This document shows, piece by piece, positions 1 through 8,940 of a stretch of 64,000 nucleotides of DNA. A program made the position numbers and the translations under genes. This stretch comes from Paraneptunicella aestuarii. Lineage in GTDB: Bacteria; Pseudomonadota; Gammaproteobacteria; Enterobacterales; Alteromonadaceae. The DNA lies in assembly GCF_019900845.1 (NCBI RefSeq), contig NZ_CP074570.1:3534001-3598000 (forward strand). The letters run 5' to 3'. Below the pieces are notes generated by a model. The model saw only the letters and a list, made by a program, of their open reading frames with translations, had not been told where the DNA came from and ran no database searches. Within the stretch, counting starts at the first letter, position 1, and every line of letters starts with the position of its first letter.

Positions 1-103
1 TGAGGCTCCACCACCGCCTCCCTGCGGTGTAGGGTCTGCTTAGAAATCTCCCTCAATGAAAGCTTGGTAAGGTGCGATATATATTTACCTTAAACGCACT
101 GGC

Positions 104-1315
104 TTAAACCCGTTCAATAATGGTCGAGATACCCATACCACCACCAATGCACAATGAAATCATGCCTCGTTCCAAATCGCGTCTTTCCAACTCATCTAAC
201 ACAATGCTAACCAACATGGCTCCGGTTGCGCCAAGAGGATGCCCCATAGCAATTGCGCCGCCGTTAACGTTGGTCACATCATGCCCAATGCCCAAATCCC
301 GCATATAACGCATGGCTACTGAGGCGAAGGCTTCGTTGATTTCCCACAAATCAATATCACTAACGCTCATACCCGCAATCTTCAAACACTTTTTCGCAGC
401 AGGGCCCGGAGCGGTCAGCATGATCACAGGATCGTTTGCCGTAACTGCACCCGCCACAATACGTGCTCTAGGCTTCAAGCCCAGATCCTGTTTGGCTTGT
501 TCATTACCAATCAACACCGCGGCAGAACCATCAACGATACCCGAGGAATTACCCGCAGTATGAACATGATTAATACGCTGAACCGATGGATACTTGGCAA
601 TCGCCATATCATCAAGGCCAGCATCGCCCATCGCCTGGAACGCGGAACGCAACCCGCCAAGGGTCTCCATGGTGGTTTCAGGTTTGATGTAATCGTCTTT
701 ATCCAGAATGGTAATGCCGTTCAGGTCTTTCACCGCCACAACCGACTTGTCGAAATAACCATTGTCACGAGCCAATGCAGCCCGGCGCTGCGACTCAACA
801 GCGAAAGCATCGACATCAGCACGGGAATAACCATCTAACGTGGCGATCAAATCCGCCCCAATGCCTTGAGGCACGGAAAGCTGTTCAAATTTAAATTGAG
901 GATCAAAGAAAAGCGCACCGCCGTTGCTCGCCATAGGAACACGCGACATGGACTCAACACCGCCAGCAACAACCAGATTCGACCAACCCGACATGACTTT
1001 TTGCGCCGCCATATTGGTCGCTTCCAAACCAGAACCACAGAAGCGATCCAGTTGCACACCCGCAACCGATTCATCCCAGCCAGAATGCATGGCAATCGCC
1101 TTGCCCACATCACTGCCTTGTTCACCGACAGGAGTTACACAGCCAAACAACACATCGTCAACATAGGCAGAATCAAAGCCGTGACGTCGTTGTAATTCTT
1201 TTAACAGGGTGGCGCCCAAATCAATGGGTTTGACTTCGGCAAGCGAGCCGTCTTGCAAACGACCTTTGCTGCGCGGAGTGCGCACAGCATCAAAAATATA
1301 TGCAGTATTACTCAT
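104..1315 (-). CDS. Acetyl-CoA acetyltransferase / 3-ketoacyl-CoA thiolase
   Basis: Thiolase of about 403 residues that cleaves or condenses 3-ketoacyl-CoA with CoA in the cytoplasm. Seen: the N-terminal acyl-accepting cysteine in DRFCGSG (Cys93), the NEAFA motif, the GHPLGATGA histidine motif and the C-terminal second catalytic cysteine in CIGGGMG. The family is therefore secure. The frame stays open for 25 further codons upstream, but the ATG at 1315 is preceded by GAGG at good spacing and opens the usual thiolase start (SNTAYIFDAVRTP), so it was chosen. It is monocistronic here, with no fadB-like partner next to it. Whether it serves beta-oxidation or acetoacetyl-CoA/PHB metabolism cannot be decided from the sequence. 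Confidence 0.93.
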   Translation of the reverse strand: MSNTAYIFDAVRTPRSKGRLQDGSLAEVKPIDLGATLLKELQRRHGFDSAYVDDVLFGCVTPVGEQGSDVGKAIAMHSGWDESVAGVQLDRFCGSGLEATNMAAQKVMSGWSNLVVAGGVESMSRVPMASNGGALFFDPQFKFEQLSVPQGIGADLIATLDGYSRADVDAFAVESQRRAALARDNGYFDKSVVAVKDLNGITILDKDDYIKPETTMETLGGLRSAFQAMGDAGLDDMAIAKYPSVQRINHVHTAGNSSGIVDGSAAVLIGNEQAKQDLGLKPRARIVAGAVTANDPVIMLTAPGPAAKKCLKIAGMSVSDIDLWEINEAFASVAMRYMRDLGIGHDVTNVNGGAIAMGHPLGATGAMLVSIVLDELERRDLERGMISLCIGGGMGISTIIERV

Positions 1316-1668
1316 GATATCCTCAAGGAAAGTTGACCGATGCATAGCAGATATTTCAAGGTTCATACCTGTACGAAGCACATCGCTCAATTTGAATAAA
1401 AGCTTTTATACCCAGTAATCTGGTTGTATGTGTACTAGGCTAGAGGATTGATGTCATCTGTAAAGTGACCAAAGGTGTCATTGCGTTGACCATAAGTGCC
1501 TAATAGATGGATACCCAGACCGAAAAATCACTGAAAACAGTCATCTCAAAAGTGAAATAAGGTGAAATACACTCCCTCGCCGTCCTTGCCTATAGTGACC
1601 CCCGCATTCGACACACAAGAATGCAAACGAAACATATAAAACTTCACAATTTTAATGAGAGTAGAACA
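1316..1668. other. Intergenic region between divergent genes
   Basis: About 350 bases between the thiolase (minus) and the small gene at 1669 (plus), so it should hold both promoters. No clear operator, repeat or RNA gene was recognised. Confidence 0.6.
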
Positions 1669-2124
1669 ATGTCTGAATTAAATTACATCCAATGGGTAGG
1701 CGGAAACAAAACTGACACATTCAAAGATGGCGCCATTCAGGTTGAGCATATTTACAGACCAGAAGCCTATGAAGGCACAGTCCCAGGCACTATCGTTCAC
1801 ACAGTGAAAGTGACCAACATTGGTGGCAACAACGTAATGTTGAAGGATGTACAAATGGTCGTAGACCTGGACGATACCGGTACTCGCTGGGATGCTTACC
1901 TGGCCGACATTTCAGCAAACCCAATCGACCCACTGGGTGAAACCCTGAATTTCGGTGACATCGCACCGGGTAGCAGCTCAAGCCAAACTTATCGCTGGGC
2001 TGCCAGATCATTGATCCCAAATGTAGAAGAAGCCTTCGACATCACGTTCAACCTGATCCCGGTATACCAAGTGGTATATAGCAAGTCAGATGCCTTCGTA
2101 AGCAAGTGCCATGTGTCTGAATAA
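1669..2124 (+). CDS. Hypothetical small beta-rich protein
   Basis: Not recognised. 151 residues, no signal peptide and no membrane segment. Alternating hydrophobic stretches (TIVHTVKVTNIGGNNVMLKDV) and a Pro/Gly/Ser-rich middle suggest a beta-sandwich, resembling secreted CARDB or DUF11-type modules, but without an export signal. The frame is open from 1621; the ATG at 1669 was preferred because GAGAG precedes it. It is followed by a strong hairpin at 2154-2196, so it is probably transcribed alone although it sits upstream of the LuxE/LuxC-like pair. Two cysteines are present, one four residues from the C-terminus (KCHVSE). Function unknown. Confidence 0.7.
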   Translation: MSELNYIQWVGGNKTDTFKDGAIQVEHIYRPEAYEGTVPGTIVHTVKVTNIGGNNVMLKDVQMVVDLDDTGTRWDAYLADISANPIDPLGETLNFGDIAPGSSSSQTYRWAARSLIPNVEEAFDITFNLIPVYQVVYSKSDAFVSKCHVSE

Positions 2125-2153
2125 GACAATTTGATGATTGCTCGTTGAGCAAC

Positions 2154-2196
2154 CTGAAACGACAAGCCATCCCGTCTAATGAGCTTGTCGTTTCAG
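2154..2196 (+). terminator. Terminator-like hairpin
   Basis: A perfect 14-bp inverted repeat, CTGAAACGACAAGC (2154-2167) and GCTTGTCGTTTCAG (2183-2196), separated by 15 bases and placed 30 bases after the stop of the gene at 1669-2124. There is no long U tract, so it could instead be an RNA-stabilising hairpin. Confidence 0.55.
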
Positions 2197-2398
2197 CACA
2201 TCTAAATCCATGTTTTTAACTCTTTCGTTTCACTGCATCTTTCCTAAAGCTTCTCCCTTCAATTCCAGAAATAAACTCCCGAAAAACGATAGGTTAATAT
2301 AAAAACCTTAAATCAAACACTCATCCGATCTCAAAACACATCGTTTACAGCATAAAAAAGGTTAAATAACATACAGAAAAAACAACAAAAGAAAAATC

Positions 2399-3472
2399 GT
2401 GAAAAACCTACTTGATAACTCATTAGAAAGCTGCACAACAAAAGAAAGGGAAAATTTCATTTCAAAAAGGATAAAACAGCAGTTTGATTACAATAAAAAT
2501 AAAACCCCCTTTCATACCAACCGACTCCCCGAATATGGAAAAATTGCAAACCTCAGTTATGAAGACTTATTTAAAGCCATTCCTTATATGACAAAATCAG
2601 AGGTTCGCAATGCCGAGTCCCCCATGTCTTTGGTCGCAAATGATGACATTGCAAACCTTCGTTATTCCTACTCTTCTTCTGGAACAACAGGCAAACCAGC
2701 CTATTCATTTTTTAGCGAACAAGATAATGATGCATCAATTATCAGCCTGACTCGTACTATCCCCGAACTGCAAAGCAATAAACAGGAATTAACCGTCTAT
2801 AACGGTTACAACCAGGCGCATATTTCTGGCCCCTTATTTAACTCCATGTTCAGGCATATTGGAGGATTACCAGTACCCAGACGGTTTGGCATTTCCGATG
2901 AAGTTGCTTATGAACAGATAACAGAAACCAAGTGCAACATATTAACCATACCTTGGACTTCAACAAATAAAGGCGGTTCTTTAGAAGATCTTCTAAGCAC
3001 TGAAGCAAAATTAGGAGGGAATTATATTAACGGCGACAATATAAAGGCTATTTATTGTTCCAGCATTGAACTATCAGAAGATTTAGCAGAAGAAATTCAA
3101 GATTTAGATATCCCGTTAATCTATAACAGTTATGGCACAACAGAAGTGTCTATCGTAGCCGTCTCCTGCCAAAGTAATCCCTTATCCATGCATTTATTAC
3201 CGGGAATGACCTGGGCTGAAGTGGTCGATGCTCAAGGAAATCTAACCCCGAGTGGCGAGGTGGGAAGAGTGATAGCAAGCCGAATAATGAGCCAGCGCAA
3301 TGATGAAATCACGACCTGTAATAGTTCCCAATATTTCTTTTACGAAATTGGCGATGAAGTATTAGTGGATCGCAGCCCCTGCCAATGTGGCAGAACCACC
3401 CCCAGAATAAGCCAGATACGCCGTTTTTCCGGGATTAACGACAATATCGAAGGTGGCTGTCAAACCTTGTAA
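2399..3472 (+). CDS. LuxE/PaaK-like acyl-activating enzyme (acyl-protein synthetase family)
   Basis: 357-residue adenylate-forming enzyme. Seen: the phosphate-binding loop SSSGTTGKP (92-100), YGTTE (245-249), the GDE turn near 318 and a CxCGRTxPR segment at 328-336, as in phenylacetate-CoA ligases. It ends about 20 residues later and therefore lacks the full C-terminal lid domain of PaaK; the length fits LuxE acyl-protein synthetases (about 370). Cys354 lies four residues from the C-terminus (GGCQTL). In LuxE a cysteine near the C-terminus accepts the acyl group, so this residue is a candidate acyl site (inference). Start is GTG with a weak ribosome-binding site. It lies 15 bases upstream of a LuxC-like reductase, so the two probably form an acid-to-aldehyde reductase. 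Substrate unknown. Confidence 0.75.
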   Translation: MKNLLDNSLESCTTKERENFISKRIKQQFDYNKNKTPFHTNRLPEYGKIANLSYEDLFKAIPYMTKSEVRNAESPMSLVANDDIANLRYSYSSSGTTGKPAYSFFSEQDNDASIISLTRTIPELQSNKQELTVYNGYNQAHISGPLFNSMFRHIGGLPVPRRFGISDEVAYEQITETKCNILTIPWTSTNKGGSLEDLLSTEAKLGGNYINGDNIKAIYCSSIELSEDLAEEIQDLDIPLIYNSYGTTEVSIVAVSCQSNPLSMHLLPGMTWAEVVDAQGNLTPSGEVGRVIASRIMSQRNDEITTCNSSQYFFYEIGDEVLVDRSPCQCGRTTPRISQIRRFSGINDNIEGGCQTL

Positions 3473-3487
3473 CCGAGTCTGAAAATC

Positions 3488-4927
3488 ATGTTAACAATAC
3501 CGAATTACATTGATGGATGCGTTAAAAACAGCCAATCACCTTTCACCTTATACTCCTGCGAAGGACTTCCCTATGCTGAAGCATACTTTGCAACGCCCGC
3601 TCAACTCAGGAAGTTCAAACGCGCAATTCCCAGTATCAAAAAAAGGTTAAACACAATACCTGTCGATACCCTCATTCACTTGCTGCAACAAGCCTTTCAA
3701 AACTTCATCAATGACGAAACGGCAGAGCACACAGCGAAATTATCCGGTGTTCCATCGGTCATTATTAAACAAGACTGGAATACATTACGCCTTTGGTTTG
3801 AAGCCCTTCCAGACTACCTGCAAGACAATTTCGGTTCAGAGAATTATCAACGAAGTCCGGTCATTCACCCCCTAAGCCACAAAGATTTTCGGCGTTTTCA
3901 AGCCAAAGGCCCTCTTATATCAATATTACCTTCAAATTCAGAGATCGAGAGCCTGGTACTCATCGCTATCGCGCTTTTATCGCGCACTCCGGCACTATTA
4001 AGAAGTTCAAGGAGAGGAACTTCAAATTACATCCCTACAACGTTTTTACAATGCTTCAACAAAGTTGTGGATCAACATACCTTCTCCAGCGACATCGCCG
4101 AAGCACTCATGTCGGCCGTTTGCGTCGCTAACTTGCAACAGGATTCTGTGGCAGATGTCATTGAGCAACTTGATGTAATAGATGGGGTGTACTATCTATT
4201 TGGCTCTGACAAAACGCTCCAAGATTTCAAACATGCAATCCCCAAGAATAGAACCATCGTTGAGTTTGGAACCGGATATGGTGTGTCGTACCTGTCCTCT
4301 AGTGCCGAACTCGACTCAAGCCTGAATAATATTTTGGAGTCGGTCAGCTATCGCAATGGCACGCAATGCACCAATACCAAGCTGCTTTACGTTCATCAGG
4401 ACATTTACCCTCAAGTCATCGACGAATTATTCACTCGCTCCTTAGCGAAAAAATATCAGCCCTCTGATGTGCTCGGTGGAGAGTCCACTATTGGCCTGTT
4501 ACCACCCGAGAGTCAAAAATCAGTGAAAAGCCATGCAGCAAACCTTGTACACAGCGAGCAACTGCACATCAATAATAAGTCGACTGGACTCTCTTTTATC
4601 GAATTACAACCAGAAGAAGTTTTCCCGGAATACCCGGCTCCGATTTGTGGAGTCCGCAAAGTAAAGGATCATCAGGATTTCCTTGAAAGCATGAAAAACG
4701 ATCTGGAACGAATGTGTATGTCGCGCAATCTGGTGTCATCCATTTATTCCAGTGACAATGTTGAAATCCAGAGCCTGATAAATAGCATCCCTTCACATTC
4801 AATCCGAGTGAATCTGCCTACAACCCGATTCGCACTGCATATTGAACATCAGGGAAAAAGCCTGATCTCTTCACTGATGCAGGTGCAAACTGTAGAAGGA
4901 TGGGAAAGCATGGAGCTATCAGATTAA
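3488..4927 (+). CDS. LuxC-like acyl-CoA/acyl-protein reductase
   Basis: 479 residues, the usual size of LuxC fatty acyl reductases (aldehyde dehydrogenase fold), which reduce a thioester-bound acyl group to aldehyde with NADPH. Seen: an N-terminal region typical of the family, a segment at about 140-160 rich in small residues (GPLISILPSNSE) matching the family nucleotide-binding start, and NGTQCTNTK with Cys294, positioned close to the acylated cysteine of Vibrio LuxC (about 286). It directly follows the LuxE-like gene (15-base gap). No luxA, luxB or luxD is present in the window, so light production is not implied. The pair could supply an aldehyde for a lipid or natural product. The stop codon lies inside a 15-bp triplicated repeat. 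Confidence 0.78.
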   Translation: MLTIPNYIDGCVKNSQSPFTLYSCEGLPYAEAYFATPAQLRKFKRAIPSIKKRLNTIPVDTLIHLLQQAFQNFINDETAEHTAKLSGVPSVIIKQDWNTLRLWFEALPDYLQDNFGSENYQRSPVIHPLSHKDFRRFQAKGPLISILPSNSEIESLVLIAIALLSRTPALLRSSRRGTSNYIPTTFLQCFNKVVDQHTFSSDIAEALMSAVCVANLQQDSVADVIEQLDVIDGVYYLFGSDKTLQDFKHAIPKNRTIVEFGTGYGVSYLSSSAELDSSLNNILESVSYRNGTQCTNTKLLYVHQDIYPQVIDELFTRSLAKKYQPSDVLGGESTIGLLPPESQKSVKSHAANLVHSEQLHINNKSTGLSFIELQPEEVFPEYPAPICGVRKVKDHQDFLESMKNDLERMCMSRNLVSSIYSSDNVEIQSLINSIPSHSIRVNLPTTRFALHIEHQGKSLISSLMQVQTVEGWESMELSD

Positions 4928-4958
4928 TAGCTATCAGATTAATAGCTATCGGATTAAG
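4914..4958. repeat. 15-bp direct repeat x3 over the stop codon of the LuxC-like gene
   Basis: Units AGCTATCAGATTAAT at 4914-4928 and 4929-4943 are identical, and 4944-4958 differs at two positions. The coding stop TAA (4925-4927) is inside unit 1, and the later units repeat the same in-frame LSD-stop. Confidence 0.85.
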
Positions 4959-4988
4959 AGCAATCGTGTTTGAAGACAAGAAAATCGC

Positions 4989-6002
4989 CTAATCGGATAA
5001 TGGCACAAAATAAAACAAGCAATCCGATTTGGCGATATCTGCTCTTGTCGTCACCATAAAAAGCCTTAAGGGCTGTTTACATTTCAACTGACCATTCTGG
5101 ATAGCAAAATAATCCTCTACCCTTTTCCCGGTTTCTGACGAGTCCAGACAGAAATGTCGTAATCCATCAGGGGATAAATACCCCAACACATCATCAGGCT
5201 GAGTCACACCAAAGTTGTGCCGCTCCACGTCCTGACAAATAGTGATATCCAGCTGTGGGTTTAGTCTTTCACCATAACCAATACTACTCTCGGGCATGAT
5301 TTGTAATCGTCTGGGATGCTTTAGTAACGCCATATCCTGTTGTATTTCAAACAAGCTGCCTTGATTCAGGAACTTCATCATGCCGTCAAGGGCGGTAACA
5401 TCCGCTTCGCGGTCTTGTACACCGCCGCACTCAATAGTGACAACAGGGCAACCGAAATCCACTTCCATCAAGCTACCGAGGCGAATATCGGTAACGATAA
5501 TGCGATGCGTAAAATACGAAGCTAATGCCAGCGTTTTCTCGCATTCAGTAATAGCGACAGAAAAAGCAGGGCCACTGCCAGAGGTATTGTGAATATCCAA
5601 CACCGCTTCCGGCTGATATTCAGTAATCAATTCCTGGATGGATTTCGCCAACTGACCTTGCAGATCATCATAAGGCGCTATAAAGCAGCGGTTTAAATCG
5701 CGTTTTCCCGGCAACATGCGATGCGTAAAAACCGGCTCGGTTTTGGCTGCCACAACCGACGCAATGATAAATTTCACATTGGTTTTAGGTGTCATTCCCT
5801 GTTTGAACAGCTGATGAATCGCCTTCAATCCCGACGGTTCGTTACCATGCAATAAGGTAACGATCACTCGAGTGCGAGTGGCATCTTCCCCATTAACATG
5901 AATAACCGTGGCGCCAGACAAACTGGCGAAAAACGCTTGGAAGCTTTCTTGCACCTGTTCAGGCTCGGGTTGATACCAATGATTAAGCTGAATAGCTGGC
6001 AC
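4989..6002 (-). CDS. Succinylglutamate desuccinylase/aspartoacylase-family (M14-like) hydrolase
   Basis: 337-residue zinc deacylase-like protein. Seen: HGNEPSG with zinc ligands His52 and Glu55, RDLNR (101-105), LDIHNTSG with the third ligand His138, and the catalytic glutamate in TIECGG (Glu191). This is the full active-site set of the AstE/ASPA branch of M14 carboxypeptidases, so an active amidohydrolase acting on an N-acyl amino acid or small peptide is likely. No other arginine-succinyltransferase (ast) genes are nearby. The neighbour upstream on the same strand, 55 bases away, is a GCS2-type ATP-grasp ligase, so the two may be co-transcribed and act on one gamma-glutamyl or acyl-amino-acid metabolite (inference). 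Confidence 0.8.
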   Translation of the reverse strand: MPAIQLNHWYQPEPEQVQESFQAFFASLSGATVIHVNGEDATRTRVIVTLLHGNEPSGLKAIHQLFKQGMTPKTNVKFIIASVVAAKTEPVFTHRMLPGKRDLNRCFIAPYDDLQGQLAKSIQELITEYQPEAVLDIHNTSGSGPAFSVAITECEKTLALASYFTHRIIVTDIRLGSLMEVDFGCPVVTIECGGVQDREADVTALDGMMKFLNQGSLFEIQQDMALLKHPRRLQIMPESSIGYGERLNPQLDITICQDVERHNFGVTQPDDVLGYLSPDGLRHFCLDSSETGKRVEDYFAIQNGQLKCKQPLRLFMVTTRADIAKSDCLFYFVPLSD

Positions 6003-6057
6003 TATTTCCCCTCATTGCTGGTAATTGTTCTTAATTCATATGTGGTTAAATCGAGGA

Positions 6058-7506
6058 TTATTTCCATTTAGACACCGGTTCACCTTCGATCATATTCTGC
6101 AAATACTGACTCAACATTAAGTTTAAACTGTCTCTGCGAGAATGCGTTTTTTCATGCTCAGCGACCTTGTTCAATTGCCAGATCGCCCCCGTTTGTTTGT
6201 GTGCTAAGCGCTCTTCAATAACCGACATTAAATGATCGATTTCGCCCGGTTCGACATGCAATTGCGCCAAGCCTTGTGCCGCTAAAGGCAATAAAGCCTG
6301 AATAACGTCAACGATACTCACTTCCTGCAATGCCTGTTGTTTCGGTTGCGGCCACAAAATACGGGCATTGAGGCCATATTGCGCGGCACGATAAAAATTA
6401 TATTCGGCATAAGTAAAAGGTAACTTGCTGATAAACCCATCAACATCATCCGCTAGCGCTTGAGTCAGGCCAATCGCCAGAGCGGCATTAGCCATCATAT
6501 CCGTCACTGTTGGGCCAGCAGGTAAAGCGCGGAACTCAATTCTCAGATGCTGGTCTTTGCCAGAATCAAACACCGCACGGTTCCAATTCCACACCGTTCC
6601 ATGATGCATGGATAATTCTGCAAAAGCGTTGTCTTCAGATAATAAAGGAATAATAGGAGGATAAAGTGCGACGTTCTCGGCGAATAATTCCCATACCCCT
6701 TCGCGCACCCAACCGTTACCAAAGTGAACTCTGGGAGGGTTCTTCCAATGGCTATTGTGATGATCAACACGGCTATCAATGGACTGTTTAAACAAGGCAA
6801 TTCGCGTTTCATGCCACAGCTTTTTATCCATGAATAAAGGTGAATTGGCAGAAATAGCCACAAGCAACGGCGTGACTAACTGTGCAGCATTGTACATATT
6901 CTTGAAGCGGCTCTGAGGCACTCTCAAATGCAGCTGAAATGAGGTATTCGCCCCTTCCAACGTCACTTCATCACAGTAAGTTTGCAACGACTCATCACCA
7001 TTGATGTTGATGTGAAAGGCTTCGCCTCTCAAATCAGATATCGCCTTGGTTAACACACGGTAACGAGGTAAATCCGTCATACAATGGCGCTCAAGATCTT
7101 TATGCTGCAAAGTGGGTAAGATGCCAATCGCCATCACTTGAGAATTCAAACCATCGGCAATACTTTGAACAGAGTCCAGCGTTCCTCTCAACTCCTTATC
7201 CATTGTCGTAAAAGGCTTACCTTGCGCCATAACTGGCGACAAATTGAACTCCATATTGTAGCGGTTCAATTCTTCTGTTAGCTGCGGGTTATTGGCAATT
7301 TCCAGAATTTGCTGGTTAATCATGCGAGGATTAAATGCTCTATCAACCAGATACAATTCCAACTCCGCGCCTATTGAGGTATCGCCCTGTTCCAGTTTAG
7401 AGTCATCCAACAGGCTCTTTAAATCATCCAACTGCTGATACAAGCGAGAAACAAACTCTTGATACTGCTCGGTGTTAAAGTCTTCCTGCTGAAAGAATTG
7501 CCCCAT
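6058..7506 (-). CDS. GCS2-family glutamate-cysteine ligase-like (YbdK-type) carboxylate-amine ligase
   Basis: 482 residues. Seen: the family N-terminal strand IGAELELYLVD (substrate glutamates), MEFNLSP, the HININGD segment, the SFQLHLRVP strand, and RIEFRALPAGPTVTDMMANAALAIG near residue 335, all typical of GCS2 enzymes that join a carboxylate (often glutamate) to an amine using ATP. Start ATG at 7506 has AGGTAGG upstream. It is longer than E. coli YbdK (about 370). It is probably in one transcript with the M14 hydrolase downstream. It could be a gamma-glutamyl ligase rather than the main glutathione synthesis enzyme; the exact amine is unknown. Confidence 0.82.
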   Translation of the reverse strand: MGQFFQQEDFNTEQYQEFVSRLYQQLDDLKSLLDDSKLEQGDTSIGAELELYLVDRAFNPRMINQQILEIANNPQLTEELNRYNMEFNLSPVMAQGKPFTTMDKELRGTLDSVQSIADGLNSQVMAIGILPTLQHKDLERHCMTDLPRYRVLTKAISDLRGEAFHININGDESLQTYCDEVTLEGANTSFQLHLRVPQSRFKNMYNAAQLVTPLLVAISANSPLFMDKKLWHETRIALFKQSIDSRVDHHNSHWKNPPRVHFGNGWVREGVWELFAENVALYPPIIPLLSEDNAFAELSMHHGTVWNWNRAVFDSGKDQHLRIEFRALPAGPTVTDMMANAALAIGLTQALADDVDGFISKLPFTYAEYNFYRAAQYGLNARILWPQPKQQALQEVSIVDVIQALLPLAAQGLAQLHVEPGEIDHLMSVIEERLAHKQTGAIWQLNKVAEHEKTHSRRDSLNLMLSQYLQNMIEGEPVSKWK

Positions 7507-7768
7507 ATAGCCCTACCTGTTTGTAATATGATTTTATTATTCTCAAATATCAGGCTAGAAGTTTTGCCATATTTGTTTATTGATTAGTATCAAGTTCAGC
7601 TCATTCACGCCCGCACTCGAAGAAACTCAGAGTAAGAATTCATCCTCCGTAGCAATCATGCTATTATTCCGCCACTATCAATGCCGCCGATTTAACGTTA
7701 CCTGGAGTATTACCCTAAACACGTTGAAAATCAGGCGCAAAACATAACAAAAAGCCAATCCCATCGTT

Positions 7769-8812
7769 GTGAATACCAATACGTCTCAGTCATCCTATTC
7801 GGTACATCAGGTCGCACTCGATCTGCTCTTGGCAGGATGTGTTAGTAAAGGGTTAAAGCCTGCCGATTTACTGGAAAAAATTGGTGAACAACGCAACTTT
7901 TTCAGTATAGAAGGTAATCGCCTTCCATCACGTAAGTTAGGCAAATTGCTACGACTTGCGAGCATTACCCTGAACGATGAAACGTTGGGCTTTTTGCAAC
8001 GTCCAACCAAACTTGGTGGTACAGAGCTCGCGCTGACCAGCGCCATGAGCGCAACCACACTAAAGCAAGCCATACAAAATCTCGGACGTTTCTGTTCACT
8101 CGTTCATGACGATATGAACCTCATCCTCACCGAATCCGAACAGGAAGCGAAGCTGTCACTGCATTTATCACCCATGCAAAGCAGCACGCCCGTGGCTCAA
8201 AAGCCCGCAATTTTTGTCATGATGGTGTTGCTGTTTCTGGTGCGTTGGATGTCGTGGTCGGTTAATCGTCAGGTGATGCTTAATCACGTCACCATGCAAG
8301 CGCCCGAGCCGGTTTTCGCCGAAGACGTAGACACCATCTTCCCATGCCAGCATAGCTTTCATCATATTGAAAACGCCTTGATATTCAGCCGTGACTATCT
8401 GGATTTGCCTCTGGAACATAAAGCCGAAGACGTGCCCGCATTCGTCAAAACCCTGCCCGATTTTGTCACCACGCGCTTTGTCGATTCCAACCTGACAGGC
8501 CAGATAAAACGCATGTTGAAAAAGCGCGACAATATCGAGTCTCTACCGTTAAAAGTGATTGCCGAAGAGCTGAATAAAAGCCCGCAAACCATACGCCGAC
8601 ATCTAAAACAGGAAGGTATTACCTTTGCTGAAATCAAAGAGAATGTGCGCCGCGATATCGCCATTTATCACTTAAAACAACAAGAGACGCCAATCAAGAA
8701 TATTGCTTATCTGGTGGGATTTTCAGAACCCAGTGCTTTTATTCGCGCTTTTAAGAACTGGACAGGACTAACACCGGGCGAATTCAGAGAAAAATCTCGC
8801 GCCTCAGAGTAG
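7769..8812 (+). CDS. AraC-family transcriptional regulator
   Basis: 347 residues. The N-terminal about 220 residues resemble the arabinose-binding-like domain of OruR/MmsR-type regulators (LDLLLAGCVSKGLKPADLLEKIG), and the C-terminal 100 residues form the double helix-turn-helix (LNKSPQTIRRHLKQEG, then IKNIAYLVGFSEPSAFIRAFKNWTGLTPGEFR). Start is GTG, with no strong ribosome-binding site. It lies 128 bases upstream of an acyl-CoA dehydrogenase on the same strand and divergent from the GCS2 gene. By analogy with similar pairs it probably controls the dehydrogenase in response to a fatty or branched acyl compound (inference). Confidence 0.9.
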   Translation: MNTNTSQSSYSVHQVALDLLLAGCVSKGLKPADLLEKIGEQRNFFSIEGNRLPSRKLGKLLRLASITLNDETLGFLQRPTKLGGTELALTSAMSATTLKQAIQNLGRFCSLVHDDMNLILTESEQEAKLSLHLSPMQSSTPVAQKPAIFVMMVLLFLVRWMSWSVNRQVMLNHVTMQAPEPVFAEDVDTIFPCQHSFHHIENALIFSRDYLDLPLEHKAEDVPAFVKTLPDFVTTRFVDSNLTGQIKRMLKKRDNIESLPLKVIAEELNKSPQTIRRHLKQEGITFAEIKENVRRDIAIYHLKQQETPIKNIAYLVGFSEPSAFIRAFKNWTGLTPGEFREKSRASE

Positions 8813-8940
8813 TTCAGCCATTGCGAGTGAACGTTTTTGTCACCTTGTTGCTCTCATCCGTCAACTTACCTCCCTGCAAGACTTTGTTAAGTTAGTCCCC
8901 ATTTCAATTTGGGCATAGTCCAACCGTTAAGGAACTCATC

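Noticed and set aside
2399..4927. Bioluminescence (lux) operon
   Set aside because: Only LuxE-like and LuxC-like genes are present; no luciferase or LuxD-type thioesterase.
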